Notes: generated by a model from the sequence alone, not told the origin. A DNA stretch of 64,000 nucleotides from Ferrimonas balearica (GCF_019802055.1 NZ_JAHVHW010000006.1:124001-188000), one strand, 5' to 3'; shown: positions 40,274-49,840, counted from the first letter of the stretch. Program-made: numbers and translations.

Positions 40274-40729
40274 TCAATCCACGGTGGACAGAATCACACT
40301 GCCACTGTGGCTGAAATAGCTCATCACTCGCCGTTCGCCGAGGCGATAACGGCAGTGAGTCGGGTCTGCCTCCGGGCGTTCAATCCCCTTCAGCAGCCCC
40401 TCCGCTGGCTCACCCATCAGGGCCAGCCAGAGAAATTCGCAACTCGGTGTCGGCTGAGGCCACCCGGTCAGGGGATCCACCACCAGCGTTACCGTTTGTC
40501 CGTCGGGGGCACGCCACGCCAGTTGCCCCCCTTTTTGGCCCTGAAGCCACTGACCGCGTGCCAGGTTCAGCGATTGCAGCCAACGCTCCTGAACCACCGG
40601 TGCCGGCACCTCAGGACGGCGTTTCCACAGGCTCAACCCCACCACCAGCACCAGCGCCACCAGCAGCCACACCAGGCCAGAATGCCAGGCGGATAGCAGC
40701 TCATCGCTGGCCCGCTCCTGGCGATCCAT
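40274..40729 (-). CDS. mshF: MshF, MSHA biogenesis protein
   Basis: A 151-residue protein with one membrane helix (HSGLVWLLVALVLVVGLSLW, about residues 17-36) and a small extracytoplasmic domain with two cysteines (SCEFLWLAL; THCRYRLGERRV). MshF is poorly conserved and its role is unknown; the call rests on position between mshG and mshB and on layout. The ATG at 40729 overlaps the mshG stop. Confidence 0.78.
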   Translation of the reverse strand: MDRQERASDELLSAWHSGLVWLLVALVLVVGLSLWKRRPEVPAPVVQERWLQSLNLARGQWLQGQKGGQLAWRAPDGQTVTLVVDPLTGWPQPTPSCEFLWLALMGEPAEGLLKGIERPEADPTHCRYRLGERRVMSYFSHSGSVILSTVD

Positions 40730-41946
40730 CAGCGCCCCTGAACCGCGTTGAACATGTCCCACATCGGCAGGTAGACCCCCAATGCCAGCACCAGCACCAT
40801 GCCTGCCACCAGCGTCAGCAGGATCGGCTCAATCTTGGCGGTCAGCCCCTTCAGCTCGTAGTCCACCTCCCGCTCGTAGAAGGCGGCCACGTCATCCAGC
40901 AGTTCGTCAATGCGGCCGGTCTCCTCGCCCACAGAGATCATCTGCAGCACCAGCGGGGTAAACAGCTCGGCACCGGAGGCGGTTCGGCTGATGGTATCCC
41001 CCGCTTCAATACCGCGACGCATGCCAATGATGCGGTCGTGCATAAAACGGTTGTCCACCGCATCGGCTACCAGCGACAGTGACTGATTCACCGGGACACC
41101 GCCCCGCATCATCATCGACAGGCTTCGGGCGAAGCGGCCCAAGCTGGCCCGGCTGATGATGGAACCCACAATCGGCAACCTCAGCTTCCAGCCATCCCAA
41201 CTCAGCCGTCCCGACTCAGTGGTCAGCCAGACCTTAATCCCGATCACGCCCCCCACCAGAGCCAGCAGCAGCAACGGCCACCAGCTGACAAAGAACTCGG
41301 AGGTGGCGATCAGGATCCGGGTCGGCAGCGGCAATTCAGCCCCGAACTTGGCAAACATCTGCGCAAACTTGGGGATCACCAGAATGTTGAGCACCGCCAC
41401 TGCCACCGCGATAAAGCCCAGCACCAGCAGGGGGTAGCGCATGGCGGACTGGATCCGCCGTTTGGTGTCCTGCTCCTGTTCCAGATGCTCGGACAGCCGC
41501 TCAAACGCCTGGTCCAGACGACCGGTGTTCTCCCCCACGTGCACCATCGCCACATAGAGCGGGGTAAACACCAGGGGGTGTTGATTCAGTGCGGCTGACA
41601 GGGGACGACCCGCCGTCAGCTGCTCCACAATGTCCTTCAGAGTGCTGGCCATCAGCGGGTGCCGCTGAGACTCCACCAGCCCCGCCAGCGCCTGCAGCAG
41701 GGGGATGCCGGAGCGGGTCAGAGAGAGCATCTGACGGGTAAACATCAGCAGCTCAGACAGCGGCAGGCGACGAGCCAACAGCCCGCGCCAGTTGAATTCA
41801 CGCCCCGGCACCACCTCATTCAGGTTGAGCGGAATGATGGCGCGACGCATCAGCATATCGGCGGCGGCACTCTCATTGACCGCCTCCACAACGCCATCCA
41901 CCAGCGTGCCTGTCTCATCCCGTCCCCGGTAGCGGAAATGCGCCAT
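40729..41946 (-). CDS. mshG: MshG, inner-membrane platform protein (GspF/PilC family)
   Basis: A 405-residue GspF-family platform protein with two homologous cytoplasmic helical domains (LMFTRQMLSLTRSGIPLLQAL and RFARSLSMMMRGGVPVNQSL) and three membrane helices, the last at the C-terminus (ILLTLVAGMVLVLALGVYLP). It couples ATP hydrolysis by MshE to pilin polymerisation. It starts one base after mshE. Confidence 0.95.
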   Translation of the reverse strand: MAHFRYRGRDETGTLVDGVVEAVNESAAADMLMRRAIIPLNLNEVVPGREFNWRGLLARRLPLSELLMFTRQMLSLTRSGIPLLQALAGLVESQRHPLMASTLKDIVEQLTAGRPLSAALNQHPLVFTPLYVAMVHVGENTGRLDQAFERLSEHLEQEQDTKRRIQSAMRYPLLVLGFIAVAVAVLNILVIPKFAQMFAKFGAELPLPTRILIATSEFFVSWWPLLLLALVGGVIGIKVWLTTESGRLSWDGWKLRLPIVGSIISRASLGRFARSLSMMMRGGVPVNQSLSLVADAVDNRFMHDRIIGMRRGIEAGDTISRTASGAELFTPLVLQMISVGEETGRIDELLDDVAAFYEREVDYELKGLTAKIEPILLTLVAGMVLVLALGVYLPMWDMFNAVQGR

Positions 41947-41947
41947 A

Positions 41948-43702
41948 TCAGTGCGCCTCTGCCGCGCTCAGGCGCTCTGCCAGAACACCACCCAGTTCGG
42001 AGGCGTCTTCCACCAGCTTCATCGCTTCCTCCAGGGTGGTGATCCCCTTGCGGGCATAATCGAGTGCCGCCAGCGCCAATGGGCGGAACTGGCCACTGCG
42101 GCGGACCGCCTGGGCGAAGCTTTCCGGGTCGGCCCGGCGCAGCGCTTCCACCATCGCCTCATCCAGCTCCAGCATCTCGTACACCCCGATGCGGCCCCGA
42201 TAGCCACTCTGGTTGCAGTGCTGGCAGCCACGACCCTGCTGGAACGGCGCCTCCAGCAGTGCATCGCCACCGATATGGCGGAGCCAGGCCTTCTCGCCGG
42301 GGCTGAGTTCATGTGGCTGAGCGCAGTTCGGGCACACCCGACGCACCAGTCGCTGAGCGATGATCGCCCGCAGCGCACTGGCCACCAGATAGGGTGCCGC
42401 GCCCATGTCGATCAGACGCAGGGTGGAGCTGATGGCGTCGTTGGTGTGCAGGGTGGAGAGCACCAGGTGGCCGGTCAGGGCGCCACGAAGACCGATCTCT
42501 ACGGTCTCCTGGTCCCGCATCTCCCCCACCATGATGATGTCGGGGTCCTGACGCAGGGTGGTGCGCAGTACCGAGGAGAAATCGAGGCCAATCTTATGGT
42601 TGACCTGCACCTGGCTGATCCGCGGCAGACGGTACTCCACCGGATCCTCTACCGTAATGATCTTGCGCTCCGCCTGGTTCAGCTCGTTGAGCATGGCGTA
42701 GAGGGAGGTGGTTTTACCGGAACCGGTGGGGCCGGTTACCAGGATCATGCCGTGCGGACGGTGGATCTGGTTACGCACCCGGGCCACCAGATCCGCCGGC
42801 ATCCCGGTTTCTTCCATCTGCAACAGGCCCGCCGATTGGTCAAGCAGTCGCATCACCACGGATTCGCCGTACTGCACCGGCATGGTGGAGAGACGCACGT
42901 CGATCTGGTGCGCTTTCACCTTCATCTGGAAGCGGCCATCCTGGGGCAGACGCTTCTCGGAGATGTCCAGCCCCGCCATCAGCTTGATGCGCAGCACCAG
43001 CGCATTGGCAACACGGTACTCAGACAGGGTGTTCTCCATCAGTTGACCATCCACCCGGTAGCGGATCCGCAACAGCTTTTCATCCGGTTCAATATGGATG
43101 TCGGAGGCGCGCACCTGCACTGCGTCCTCAAAGATGGACTGCAGCAGACGCACTACGGTGGTGTCGTTATCCGCATCCTCTGCCACCAGCGCATCCAGGC
43201 TGAAATCACTCTGGGCGCTGTACTCCTCGTGGAGTTCACCCGCGATGGAGGCGATCTTGTCGGTGTGACGGTAGAGGTTGTCGAAGGCGTCCAGCAGCTG
43301 GCCTTCGGTGGCCACCGCCAGCTGGATCTGACGGGGCGCCAGCAGGGTTTCCAGGGTGTCGATGGCGGCGAGATCCGCCGGGTCGCTCATCGCCACCGTC
43401 AGGTGCTCGTCATCACCGGCCACCACCAGCGCGCGGTAGCGGCGGGCGTGCACTTCCGGCAGCAGTTGCACCAGTTCCGGCTTGATTCGGCGGGCCCGGA
43501 GATCCAGGAATTCGATGTTCATCTGCTGGGCCAGGAAGCCCAGCAGCTGCTCCTCGCTGATCAACTTCAGATTGATCAGGGTACGCCCCAGCTTCCGGCC
43601 ACTCTCTTTCTGGGCGGCCAGAGCATCCATCAGCTGAGCTTCGGTGATGATCCCCTCGTGGACCAGCAGATCACCCAAACGCTGTTTCAACTTGGTTTTC
43701 AT
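41948..43702 (-). CDS. mshE: MshE, pilus extension ATPase with c-di-GMP-binding N-domain
   Basis: A 584-residue GspE/PilB-type ATPase. Two copies of the MshEN c-di-GMP motif (pattern RLGxxLxx...Q) stand at about residues 8-31 and 37-60. The ATPase core has Walker A GPTGSGKTT (324-332), an Asp box around EDPVEYR and Walker B-like DIIMVGEMRD, plus the zinc-binding pairs CPNC and CQHC. In Vibrio cholerae MshE binds c-di-GMP to promote MSHA extension; the same input is expected here. The ATG overlaps the mshN stop. Confidence 0.96.
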   Translation of the reverse strand: MKTKLKQRLGDLLVHEGIITEAQLMDALAAQKESGRKLGRTLINLKLISEEQLLGFLAQQMNIEFLDLRARRIKPELVQLLPEVHARRYRALVVAGDDEHLTVAMSDPADLAAIDTLETLLAPRQIQLAVATEGQLLDAFDNLYRHTDKIASIAGELHEEYSAQSDFSLDALVAEDADNDTTVVRLLQSIFEDAVQVRASDIHIEPDEKLLRIRYRVDGQLMENTLSEYRVANALVLRIKLMAGLDISEKRLPQDGRFQMKVKAHQIDVRLSTMPVQYGESVVMRLLDQSAGLLQMEETGMPADLVARVRNQIHRPHGMILVTGPTGSGKTTSLYAMLNELNQAERKIITVEDPVEYRLPRISQVQVNHKIGLDFSSVLRTTLRQDPDIIMVGEMRDQETVEIGLRGALTGHLVLSTLHTNDAISSTLRLIDMGAAPYLVASALRAIIAQRLVRRVCPNCAQPHELSPGEKAWLRHIGGDALLEAPFQQGRGCQHCNQSGYRGRIGVYEMLELDEAMVEALRRADPESFAQAVRRSGQFRPLALAALDYARKGITTLEEAMKLVEDASELGGVLAERLSAAEAH

Positions 43703-44787
43703 TGGCTCTCCAGCACGGTCAAGCGGTCACGAATAAAGGCTCGGGCTTGTGGACTCAAATCCGCCCGGCTCAGCGCCTGTTGGTAAGCGGTCACGGCGCC
43801 GCTTAGATCGCCCCCGGTGTCCCGGGCATAGCCCAGACCAAACCACCAGGTGCCCCGCTGAGGCTCCGCATCAAGCAGAGCCTGGTAATCCTGTTGCGCC
43901 AGCGTCAGCTGGCCCAGTTGTTGAGCCAGCCCGGCCCGACGGGCCCGCCACTCCCGGTCCGGGGTCAGACGGCTGGCCCACGCCAGCCACTGCTGCGCCA
44001 GCTCCGCCTCGCCCTGCTGTTGGCTCAACTCCGCCGCCAGCAGGGGATAAGCTGCCTCCTGAGGAAAGCGGCGGGCCGCGTCCAGCAACGCGGCATCGGC
44101 TTCGCCCCGCTGAGCCAACAAGGCCAACAACGCCAATCGGGCGTCGTGCAGATAGGGGTCCAGCTCAAGCGCCTGCTCCAGCAGCGGCTCAGGATCGGCC
44201 GCCTGTTGCGCCTGACGCCAGAGAGCCAATGCCTGCTCCGCCGGGCTCAGGGCCGATTTCTGAATCGCCAGCTCCGGGGCGGGCGTGGGTGCAACCACCG
44301 GCTCAGCCGGTTCCGTCACCGGCGCTTTCACATCCGCCACCAACGGCTCAGACGGTGCAGCGGATTCAGCTGCGGGCTCTGGCTCCGGGGCAACCTGTGG
44401 CGGCTCGGCCACATCGGGCTCTGAAACCGCTGCCGTCTCTACGGCGTCAATTTCGGCAACGGGGGCTTCCGACACGGCGTCGGGCACAGCCTCAATCGCG
44501 CTCTCTGCCTGCTCCGGCGCCACCACCTCAGGTTGTGGCGCAGACGCTGACGTTGTCTTGGCGGGTTCGGCCTGAACCTTTACCAGCCCGGAATACCCAA
44601 CCACGCGCTGCAACGTGGGCCACCAAACCCAGGCGATCGCCAAGCCCAGCACCACCAGCAACAGGGCAGGCACCGGCAGTTGACGGCGGGACGGGCGCTT
44701 ACTGGTTGGCACGGCGACAGACTGCGGCATCGCCCCTCGTCCGCCACGCAGTTCCAGCGCCTTGAGGGTATCGTTAATGACGCTCAT
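43699..44787 (-). CDS. mshN: MshN, TPR-containing MSHA biogenesis protein
   Basis: A 362-residue protein. The start SVINDTLKALELRG is the typical MshN motif. One membrane helix (about residues 37-57) is followed by a long Ala/Pro/Glu/Val-rich periplasmic spacer (about 65-180) and tetratricopeptide-like repeats near the C-terminus (WWFGLGYARDTGGDLSGAVTAYQQAL). It probably organises the periplasmic part of the machine near the MshL secretin. The spacer is low-complexity. The ATG at 44787 overlaps the mshM stop. Confidence 0.9.
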   Translation of the reverse strand: MSVINDTLKALELRGGRGAMPQSVAVPTSKRPSRRQLPVPALLLVVLGLAIAWVWWPTLQRVVGYSGLVKVQAEPAKTTSASAPQPEVVAPEQAESAIEAVPDAVSEAPVAEIDAVETAAVSEPDVAEPPQVAPEPEPAAESAAPSEPLVADVKAPVTEPAEPVVAPTPAPELAIQKSALSPAEQALALWRQAQQAADPEPLLEQALELDPYLHDARLALLALLAQRGEADAALLDAARRFPQEAAYPLLAAELSQQQGEAELAQQWLAWASRLTPDREWRARRAGLAQQLGQLTLAQQDYQALLDAEPQRGTWWFGLGYARDTGGDLSGAVTAYQQALSRADLSPQARAFIRDRLTVLESQ

Positions 44788-45698
44788 GCCATCCCCTCCG
44801 GCCAGAGTCTGAGGGCAAGGCCGGTGCCCAGCAGTACCACTGCCAGCGCCACCAGCGCCCAAAGGCGGTAGCGTTGCCACCGGCTCTGCCAGGGGCCCGC
44901 CGCCTCGGTATCGGTCACGGCCGCCGCCAGGGTGGCGTTATCGATGCGAAACTCGCCCCGGCCAAAACTCAGCATCAGCACTTTGTGGCTCAGGATGTTC
45001 AGCAGCCTTGGTACACCGCCACTGGCCCGCCACAGCCCCTCAACCTGGGCCCGGGTAAACAGCGACTGCCCCTGATAACCCGCCCTGTTGAGGCGATGCT
45101 CCAGGTAGGCGCGGCACTCCTCGCGGGTCAATCCACGCAGGGTGTAGGAGAAACTGATGCGCTGCCGCAGTTGGCGCAGTTGCGGCTGGGCCAGGCGGTG
45201 GTCCAGCTCGGGCTGACCAAACATCACCATCTGCAGCAGCTTGAAGCGCTCCGTCTCCAGGTTGGTGAACAGTCGCAGCGCTTCCAGCGTTTCGTCCGGC
45301 AGCGCCTGCGCCTCATCCAGCAGCAGTACCACCTGCTGTCCGGACATCGCCAGCTCCAGCAGGCGCTCGCTGATGGCAGCGGTCAATTGCTGCTGATCGC
45401 CACTGGCCTTCACTCCCAGCTCCTGTGCCACCGCCCGACGCATCTCGTCCGGACTGAGGTAGGGGTTGGGCAGGTAGGCCACCTTGTAGCGCTCACCAAG
45501 ATCTTTCAGCAATTTCCTGCACAGCAGGGTTTTGCCCATGCCCACTTCGCCGGTCACCTTGATAAACCCCTCGCCTGCTGCCAGTGCCGTATGCAGCACC
45601 TGCAGCGCCTCCTGATGGGGCGCCAGCTCGCAGTAAAACTGCGTATTCGGGGTCAAGGTAAAGGGCAGCTCACGCAGCCCGAAGTGGTACAGATACAT
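44784..45698 (-). CDS. mshM: MshM, ExeA-like AAA ATPase
   Basis: A 304-residue AAA ATPase of the ExeA/GspA family with Walker A GEVGMGKT (50-57), Walker B VVLLLDEAQALP and a membrane helix near the C-terminus (about 280-298). ExeA-type proteins help place or assemble the secretin across peptidoglycan; by position MshM would do so for MshL. It starts three bases after the mshL stop. Confidence 0.93.
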   Translation of the reverse strand: MYLYHFGLRELPFTLTPNTQFYCELAPHQEALQVLHTALAAGEGFIKVTGEVGMGKTLLCRKLLKDLGERYKVAYLPNPYLSPDEMRRAVAQELGVKASGDQQQLTAAISERLLELAMSGQQVVLLLDEAQALPDETLEALRLFTNLETERFKLLQMVMFGQPELDHRLAQPQLRQLRQRISFSYTLRGLTREECRAYLEHRLNRAGYQGQSLFTRAQVEGLWRASGGVPRLLNILSHKVLMLSFGRGEFRIDNATLAAAVTDTEAAGPWQSRWQRYRLWALVALAVVLLGTGLALRLWPEGMA

Positions 45699-45701
45699 GG
45701 A

Positions 45702-47363
45702 TCAGTTTGCGCTCGGGTACCAGTCATCCAGGGTGTTTTGGGAACGCTGCAACTGCTGCTGCCAGGTGCCCGCTTCAACGATGGTCGGACGCAGCAGAAT
45801 CACCAGTTCAGTCTTGATGTTGCGCTGACTGCGGTTGGTAAAGAGCTCACCCAGGATGGGGATCTGCCCCAATACCGGCACCTTCGATTCAACCTGCTCC
45901 GCCATGGTTTTCATCAGGCCACCAATCACCACCACGTCACCACTGTGGGCGCGGATCATGGTGTCCGACTCGCGGATCTGGCTCTGCGCCAGCGGCAGTT
46001 CCAGCGTGGCGTTAAGGGCGTTGATGGTCTTCACCTGCTCGGAGATGTCGGTCACCGAGGGGTGAACGTGCAGCAGCACCTCACCGGACTGACCAATCTG
46101 TGGGGTCACATCCAGCGCGATGCCAGAGAAGAACGGCGTCAGCTCCACGTCCGGGGTGGTGATGGGGGTGTCGGAGGCCACGGTGGTGGCACTGACATTG
46201 GTCACGAAGTACTCATCCGTGCCCACCTTAATCACCGCCTTCTGGTTGTTGATGGCGGTAACGCGGGGGCTGGACAGGGTATCCACATCGCCCTGGGTGT
46301 CCAGCAGGGTGACCACAGCATTGAAATCGGTGCCGGAGAAGCTGATGCCGGTGATGCCACCGATAACGTCGGTAACAGCGTTCCCAAACTGGCCATCACT
46401 GGTGCCGAAGCTGATGTCAGTACTGCCGATGCTGCCGGTCACTTCGCTCCAGTTGATCCCCTGCTGATAGCCATCGCTCAGCTGCACTTCAAGAATGCGC
46501 GCTTCCAGCACCACCTGACGCTCCAGGTTCTGCTGGGCCTGACTCAGGAAGCTCTCCACTTCCCGCAGTTCATGAGGGAAAGCTCTGACAGAGACCAGCC
46601 CCGCCTGAGGCAGAGTCAGCACCTGACGGCCTTCGCCATTGCCGATCATCTTCTCGAGGGTTTTCTCCAACTGACCCCAGAAATCGGTTTCAGTGCGAGT
46701 CTCGATAAAGGTGCCGTTGGTGCTGTTGCTCTGACGATTTCCGCTGTCGCTGCGATTGTTCCGGTTGCTGCTCTGGTTACCGCTGAAGTTGTTGTTGCGG
46801 TTGCTGCTGTTGCCGTTGTCGTAGTCGTCGGTCAGTCGTCCGGCGTTCACCGAGGTCAGGCTCAAACCGTTGCGCTGCATCAGCAGGTAGTTAACCGGGA
46901 AGGTCTGACTGCGCATACCCGCCGGATAGACCTGCAGCACCCGGCCCTGACGGCGGATGTCGTAGCCGTAGAGGTCCTGAACCGTGTCCAGCACCTCCTC
47001 CAGCGTCACCTTGCGCAGGTTGAGGGAGATCTTGCCGCTCACACCGGGATGGATCGCCACGCTGTAGGGGCTGTCATCCACCAGGCTGGCGAAGAAGAGT
47101 TGGGCGTCCACACCACGGGCGGCCACGTCGATGCGCGGTGCCTGAGGTTGAGTCATCGCGGGGCTGCGCCCCCCCTCCAGCTCCTGTTGCAGCAAGGGGG
47201 ACAAGGCCGGTGGCGGTGCAACCGGCTTGGCCGCTTCGCTGGCCTGGGCCAGGGCGGCTTTGCTTTGGGTCGGTTCCGGGCGCTGCTCCGGCAGATTCTG
47301 GCAACCCGCCAGCGCTCCGGCGCACAGCGCCAGTGCCATCGCCCTGTGCATGGTCAGTCCCAT
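45702..47363 (-). CDS. mshL: MshL, outer-membrane secretin
   Basis: A 553-residue secretin. The N-terminus carries a lipoprotein box LAGC (Cys near residue 21), then a Pro/Ala-rich linker, an N-domain (VSGKISLNLRKVTLEEVLDTV), an Asn/Ser-rich low-complexity stretch of about 40 residues (RNNNFSGNQSSNRNN) and the secretin C-domain with VLGQIPILGELF and TELVILLRPTIV. It forms the channel through which the pilus leaves the cell. The ATG at 47363 has AGGAG upstream. Confidence 0.94.
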   Translation of the reverse strand: MGLTMHRAMALALCAGALAGCQNLPEQRPEPTQSKAALAQASEAAKPVAPPPALSPLLQQELEGGRSPAMTQPQAPRIDVAARGVDAQLFFASLVDDSPYSVAIHPGVSGKISLNLRKVTLEEVLDTVQDLYGYDIRRQGRVLQVYPAGMRSQTFPVNYLLMQRNGLSLTSVNAGRLTDDYDNGNSSNRNNNFSGNQSSNRNNRSDSGNRQSNSTNGTFIETRTETDFWGQLEKTLEKMIGNGEGRQVLTLPQAGLVSVRAFPHELREVESFLSQAQQNLERQVVLEARILEVQLSDGYQQGINWSEVTGSIGSTDISFGTSDGQFGNAVTDVIGGITGISFSGTDFNAVVTLLDTQGDVDTLSSPRVTAINNQKAVIKVGTDEYFVTNVSATTVASDTPITTPDVELTPFFSGIALDVTPQIGQSGEVLLHVHPSVTDISEQVKTINALNATLELPLAQSQIRESDTMIRAHSGDVVVIGGLMKTMAEQVESKVPVLGQIPILGELFTNRSQRNIKTELVILLRPTIVEAGTWQQQLQRSQNTLDDWYPSAN

Positions 47364-47665
47364 CGTGTCTCCTGATTCCGTTCGCTGAATTTGGGGAAAA
47401 GGCTAAGGAACTGGCCATTGCTCAGCTCCACACCGTCGCGCCGGATATTCTGAATCCGGCTGGCGCCAAAACGGTCGCCTTCACGATAGATTTCGCCACC
47501 TATCACGGCCTGACGGTTGTCGCCGTCCACCAGAATGCTTTGCAGCTCTCCCGCCGGACGTGACTGAGCCGCCGCCCCGTTGAGCCAGGCCGGCGGTTGA
47601 GTTGGATCCTGTGCCGCCTCAGCGGGAGAGATCAGCAGCAACAGTGCCGGGATGAATGCCCACAC
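47354..47665 (-). CDS. mshK: MshK, MSHA biogenesis protein
   Basis: A 103-residue exported protein with a signal peptide (FIPALLLLISPAEA) and a compact beta domain (LQSILVDGDNRQAVIGGEIYREGDRFG) of the PilP/GspC homology-region type. It probably links the inner-membrane complex to the MshL secretin. The start is GTG at 47665 behind AAGGAG; the gene overlaps mshJ by 47 bases. Confidence 0.85.
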   Translation of the reverse strand: MWAFIPALLLLISPAEAAQDPTQPPAWLNGAAAQSRPAGELQSILVDGDNRQAVIGGEIYREGDRFGASRIQNIRRDGVELSNGQFLSLFPKFSERNQETRWD

Positions 47666-48287
47666 GGATCGGCTCCTTTTCAGTACCTAGGGTGTCCAGT
47701 TGCAACTGCAGCCGGGCTTTGGGGTAGTGGGTCACCTGGTAATCCAGGAAACGCCAGTAAAATCGTTGTTCCAGCTGCTCCATGCGCTCCAGCGCCGCCT
47801 TGAGCTTGAAGTAGCTGCCCTCCAGCTCCAGCTTGACGCCATGGCGATAGAGCCCGCCTTCGTTAACCAGCGCCACCGGAGGCTGAATATTCATCTCGAT
47901 CAGAGTGACCCCTTCTGCACGGGCCAGCAGTTGCGCCAGAACCGCGGACATCTGTTCTGGCGGAATCAAGTCCACCAGCTCCTCGTCCAGATCGGCCTGG
48001 TGCTGAGCCAGTTGCCGCTTCAGATCCGCCAGCTCCTGCTCCATCTTGTCATTGGGGTTGGCCGACAGCTGTTGACGAAGAGACTCCGCCTCCTGCGCCA
48101 TGTTGCGGGTCTGGGACAGGGTGCTCTCCAGCTGTCGTGCTTTTACGCCATTGGCGTTGATCGCCGGCTCCAGCCACAGCGCCCAAACCAGCAGAAGCAG
48201 GCCCACGACCGCCGTCAGGGCGATCAATCCCCGCTCCCGACGGGACAGCGCAGCAAAACGCTCAGACCAGTGTCTTAACGCTTTCAT
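47619..48287 (-). CDS. mshJ: MshJ, PilO/GspM-like alignment protein
   Basis: A 222-residue bitopic protein: a cytoplasmic tail, membrane helix (about residues 20-40, LIALTAVVGLLLLVWALWL), a periplasmic coiled coil (about 55-105) and a ferredoxin-like domain (VTLIEMNIQPPVALV). By layout it is the PilO equivalent of the inner-membrane alignment complex. It overlaps mshI2 upstream and mshK downstream. Confidence 0.88.
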   Translation of the reverse strand: MKALRHWSERFAALSRRERGLIALTAVVGLLLLVWALWLEPAINANGVKARQLESTLSQTRNMAQEAESLRQQLSANPNDKMEQELADLKRQLAQHQADLDEELVDLIPPEQMSAVLAQLLARAEGVTLIEMNIQPPVALVNEGGLYRHGVKLELEGSYFKLKAALERMEQLEQRFYWRFLDYQVTHYPKARLQLQLDTLGTEKEPIRVGIHPGTVAADLSR

Positions 48288-48886
48288 TGCGACTCCTCCT
48301 TGGACGCCAGGCCATGGCCTGCCACAAAGTGCACCGGTTTACCCGCTTCCCCTTTGATGCTGAGCTGACTGACGGCACGCCCCTGCAGGGAGGGCTGTTG
48401 GCCCAGCTTATCGAGCCAGGCGGGCACCGCAGCGGCTCGACGGGCCTGACCGCTGAGCAGCACCTGATCACGGGCCAATTGGAAACGCTCCAGCCACACC
48501 TGGTTGTCAGCGCTGCTGGCCAGATCCGCCATCAGGTTGGAGAAGCCGGGGTGGGTCAGCAGTTCGTCCTGATCCAGCACGGAGGTCAACCGCTGGAAAC
48601 TCTCCAGCTGCTTACGCGCCTGCTCCACCTTGGCCACCAGTTCGGGACGGGGCTGGTGGGCACGCACCTGGGCAGCCAACCGAGCCAGTTCAGCACTCTG
48701 CTGAGTCTGACTGTCACGGGCTGCGGCCAGTTGTTTCTCCAGTCCACGGGACTGGAAATTCAGCATCACGCCAACGGCGATCGCCAGAACCAGCACCACC
48801 ACGCTCGCCACAATCAGCCGCGGCAGCGTCAGGCGGGCACGCTCAGGCAGCAGCGATGGGGCGTAGAGATTAACTCGACGTTTCAT
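48284..48886 (-). CDS. mshI2: PilN-like MSHA protein (second MshI-type gene)
   Basis: A 200-residue bitopic protein with the PilN-type N-terminus KRRVNLYAPSLLPERARL, which in PilN binds the PilM groove, then a membrane helix (about residues 25-45), coiled coil and small periplasmic domain (LLSGQARRAAAVPAWLDKL). The ATG at 48886 overlaps the mshI end by 17 bases. The symbol follows Vibrio usage and is held loosely. Confidence 0.85.
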   Translation of the reverse strand: MKRRVNLYAPSLLPERARLTLPRLIVASVVVLVLAIAVGVMLNFQSRGLEKQLAAARDSQTQQSAELARLAAQVRAHQPRPELVAKVEQARKQLESFQRLTSVLDQDELLTHPGFSNLMADLASSADNQVWLERFQLARDQVLLSGQARRAAAVPAWLDKLGQQPSLQGRAVSQLSIKGEAGKPVHFVAGHGLASKEESQ

Positions 48887-49727
48887 CGACACGCTCCAGG
48901 GCAGCCCCATGGGCCAGCCAGTGATCAATAGGGTGTTGTTCCGTCGTCATAGCCCGAACCGGCACTTCAAGCTGACTCTCCAGCAAACGCTGAATTACCG
49001 CCTGTTGAGGCAGAGGCAGCAACAGACTGATCCCCGCTATGGCGGGCTGATGCAGCTGTCGGTCCAGGTAATCGATGGAGCGCTGAAGCTCCAGAATCAA
49101 CGCGTCCACCAGCCCCTGCTCCAGCTCAATCTCACTGAGCGAGTCCAGCTGGTTGAAACCGCGGATCTGACGATTCAGCAGCAGTTGGCCCTCAACGCCG
49201 ATCAGCAGCTTGAGAGCCTGACCGGGACGGTGCCAAAGCAGCATCTGGGGACGGGGATGAACCGGCAACAGGTTCACCAGCGCCAGCTCTTCAATGGTGA
49301 TCACCCCGGGCGCGAATCCGGCCAGCTCCTGAGCGGTGGCCAGACGGGACAGCTTGTCCTTATCGGCAACCACCACCTGCAACTTGTCGCTGCCCGCGGG
49401 TTGCACAGCAAGCTGGAAGTAATCGAGGTGGATTCGGTTGATGGGGATATTGACCAGATCCTTGATGGCAAAGGGCAGCGCCGCTGGCAGTTCAGCGTCA
49501 TCCACCTTCGGACGATCAATGACATGGATCTGATAGAGCGGGTCGGTCAGCACCCACTGCAGACGGGCCGGGCCAACCTGTTTGGCACAATCCGACCAAA
49601 CCGAGCGGCGCCAGCCATCAATTTGCACCAGTTCACCATGGCGGTTAAGCAAGGATACGCCGTCATCGTAAACGGTCCCGCCGAGCAGCGGGGTGGAGGT
49701 CGACCTCCTTGTAAACCAACTGAGCAC
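48870..49727 (-). CDS. mshI: MshI, PilM-like actin-fold protein
   Basis: A protein of about 285 residues of the PilM/GspL cytoplasmic type. PilM-like proteins have an actin fold and bind the N-terminus of the PilN-like partner encoded next. Recognisable stretches are KQVGPARLQWVLTDPLYQI and INRIHLDYFQLAVQP. I place the start at GTG 49727 because AGGGGG lies just upstream and the protein then begins near WFTRRS. A GTG at 49763 would add 12 residues with no ribosome site. It is the first gene of the msh operon after a 190-base AT-rich leader. Confidence 0.82.
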   Translation of the reverse strand: MLSWFTRRSTSTPLLGGTVYDDGVSLLNRHGELVQIDGWRRSVWSDCAKQVGPARLQWVLTDPLYQIHVIDRPKVDDAELPAALPFAIKDLVNIPINRIHLDYFQLAVQPAGSDKLQVVVADKDKLSRLATAQELAGFAPGVITIEELALVNLLPVHPRPQMLLWHRPGQALKLLIGVEGQLLLNRQIRGFNQLDSLSEIELEQGLVDALILELQRSIDYLDRQLHQPAIAGISLLLPLPQQAVIQRLLESQLEVPVRAMTTEQHPIDHWLAHGAALERVDETSS

Positions 49728-49820
49728 TGGGCCCCCTAAAACGGCTAAAGGTGATAAACCCACCTTGGGAATACCACTTCAAACCGGAACAATTCGAAAC
49801 TTTTTCTTAGTAATACAGCC

Positions 49821-49840
49821 AGTTACTATATTCTGTAACT
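49821..49840. promoter_or_regulatory. Inverted repeat in the msh operon leader
   Basis: AGTTAC and GTAACT form a perfect inverted repeat with an eight-base AT spacer, about 95 bases before the mshI start in an AT-rich promoter region. It is a candidate operator; the binding protein is unknown. A second perfect inverted repeat (GCCGTCAA / TTGACGGC, 49868-49887) lies nearer csrD. Confidence 0.4.
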
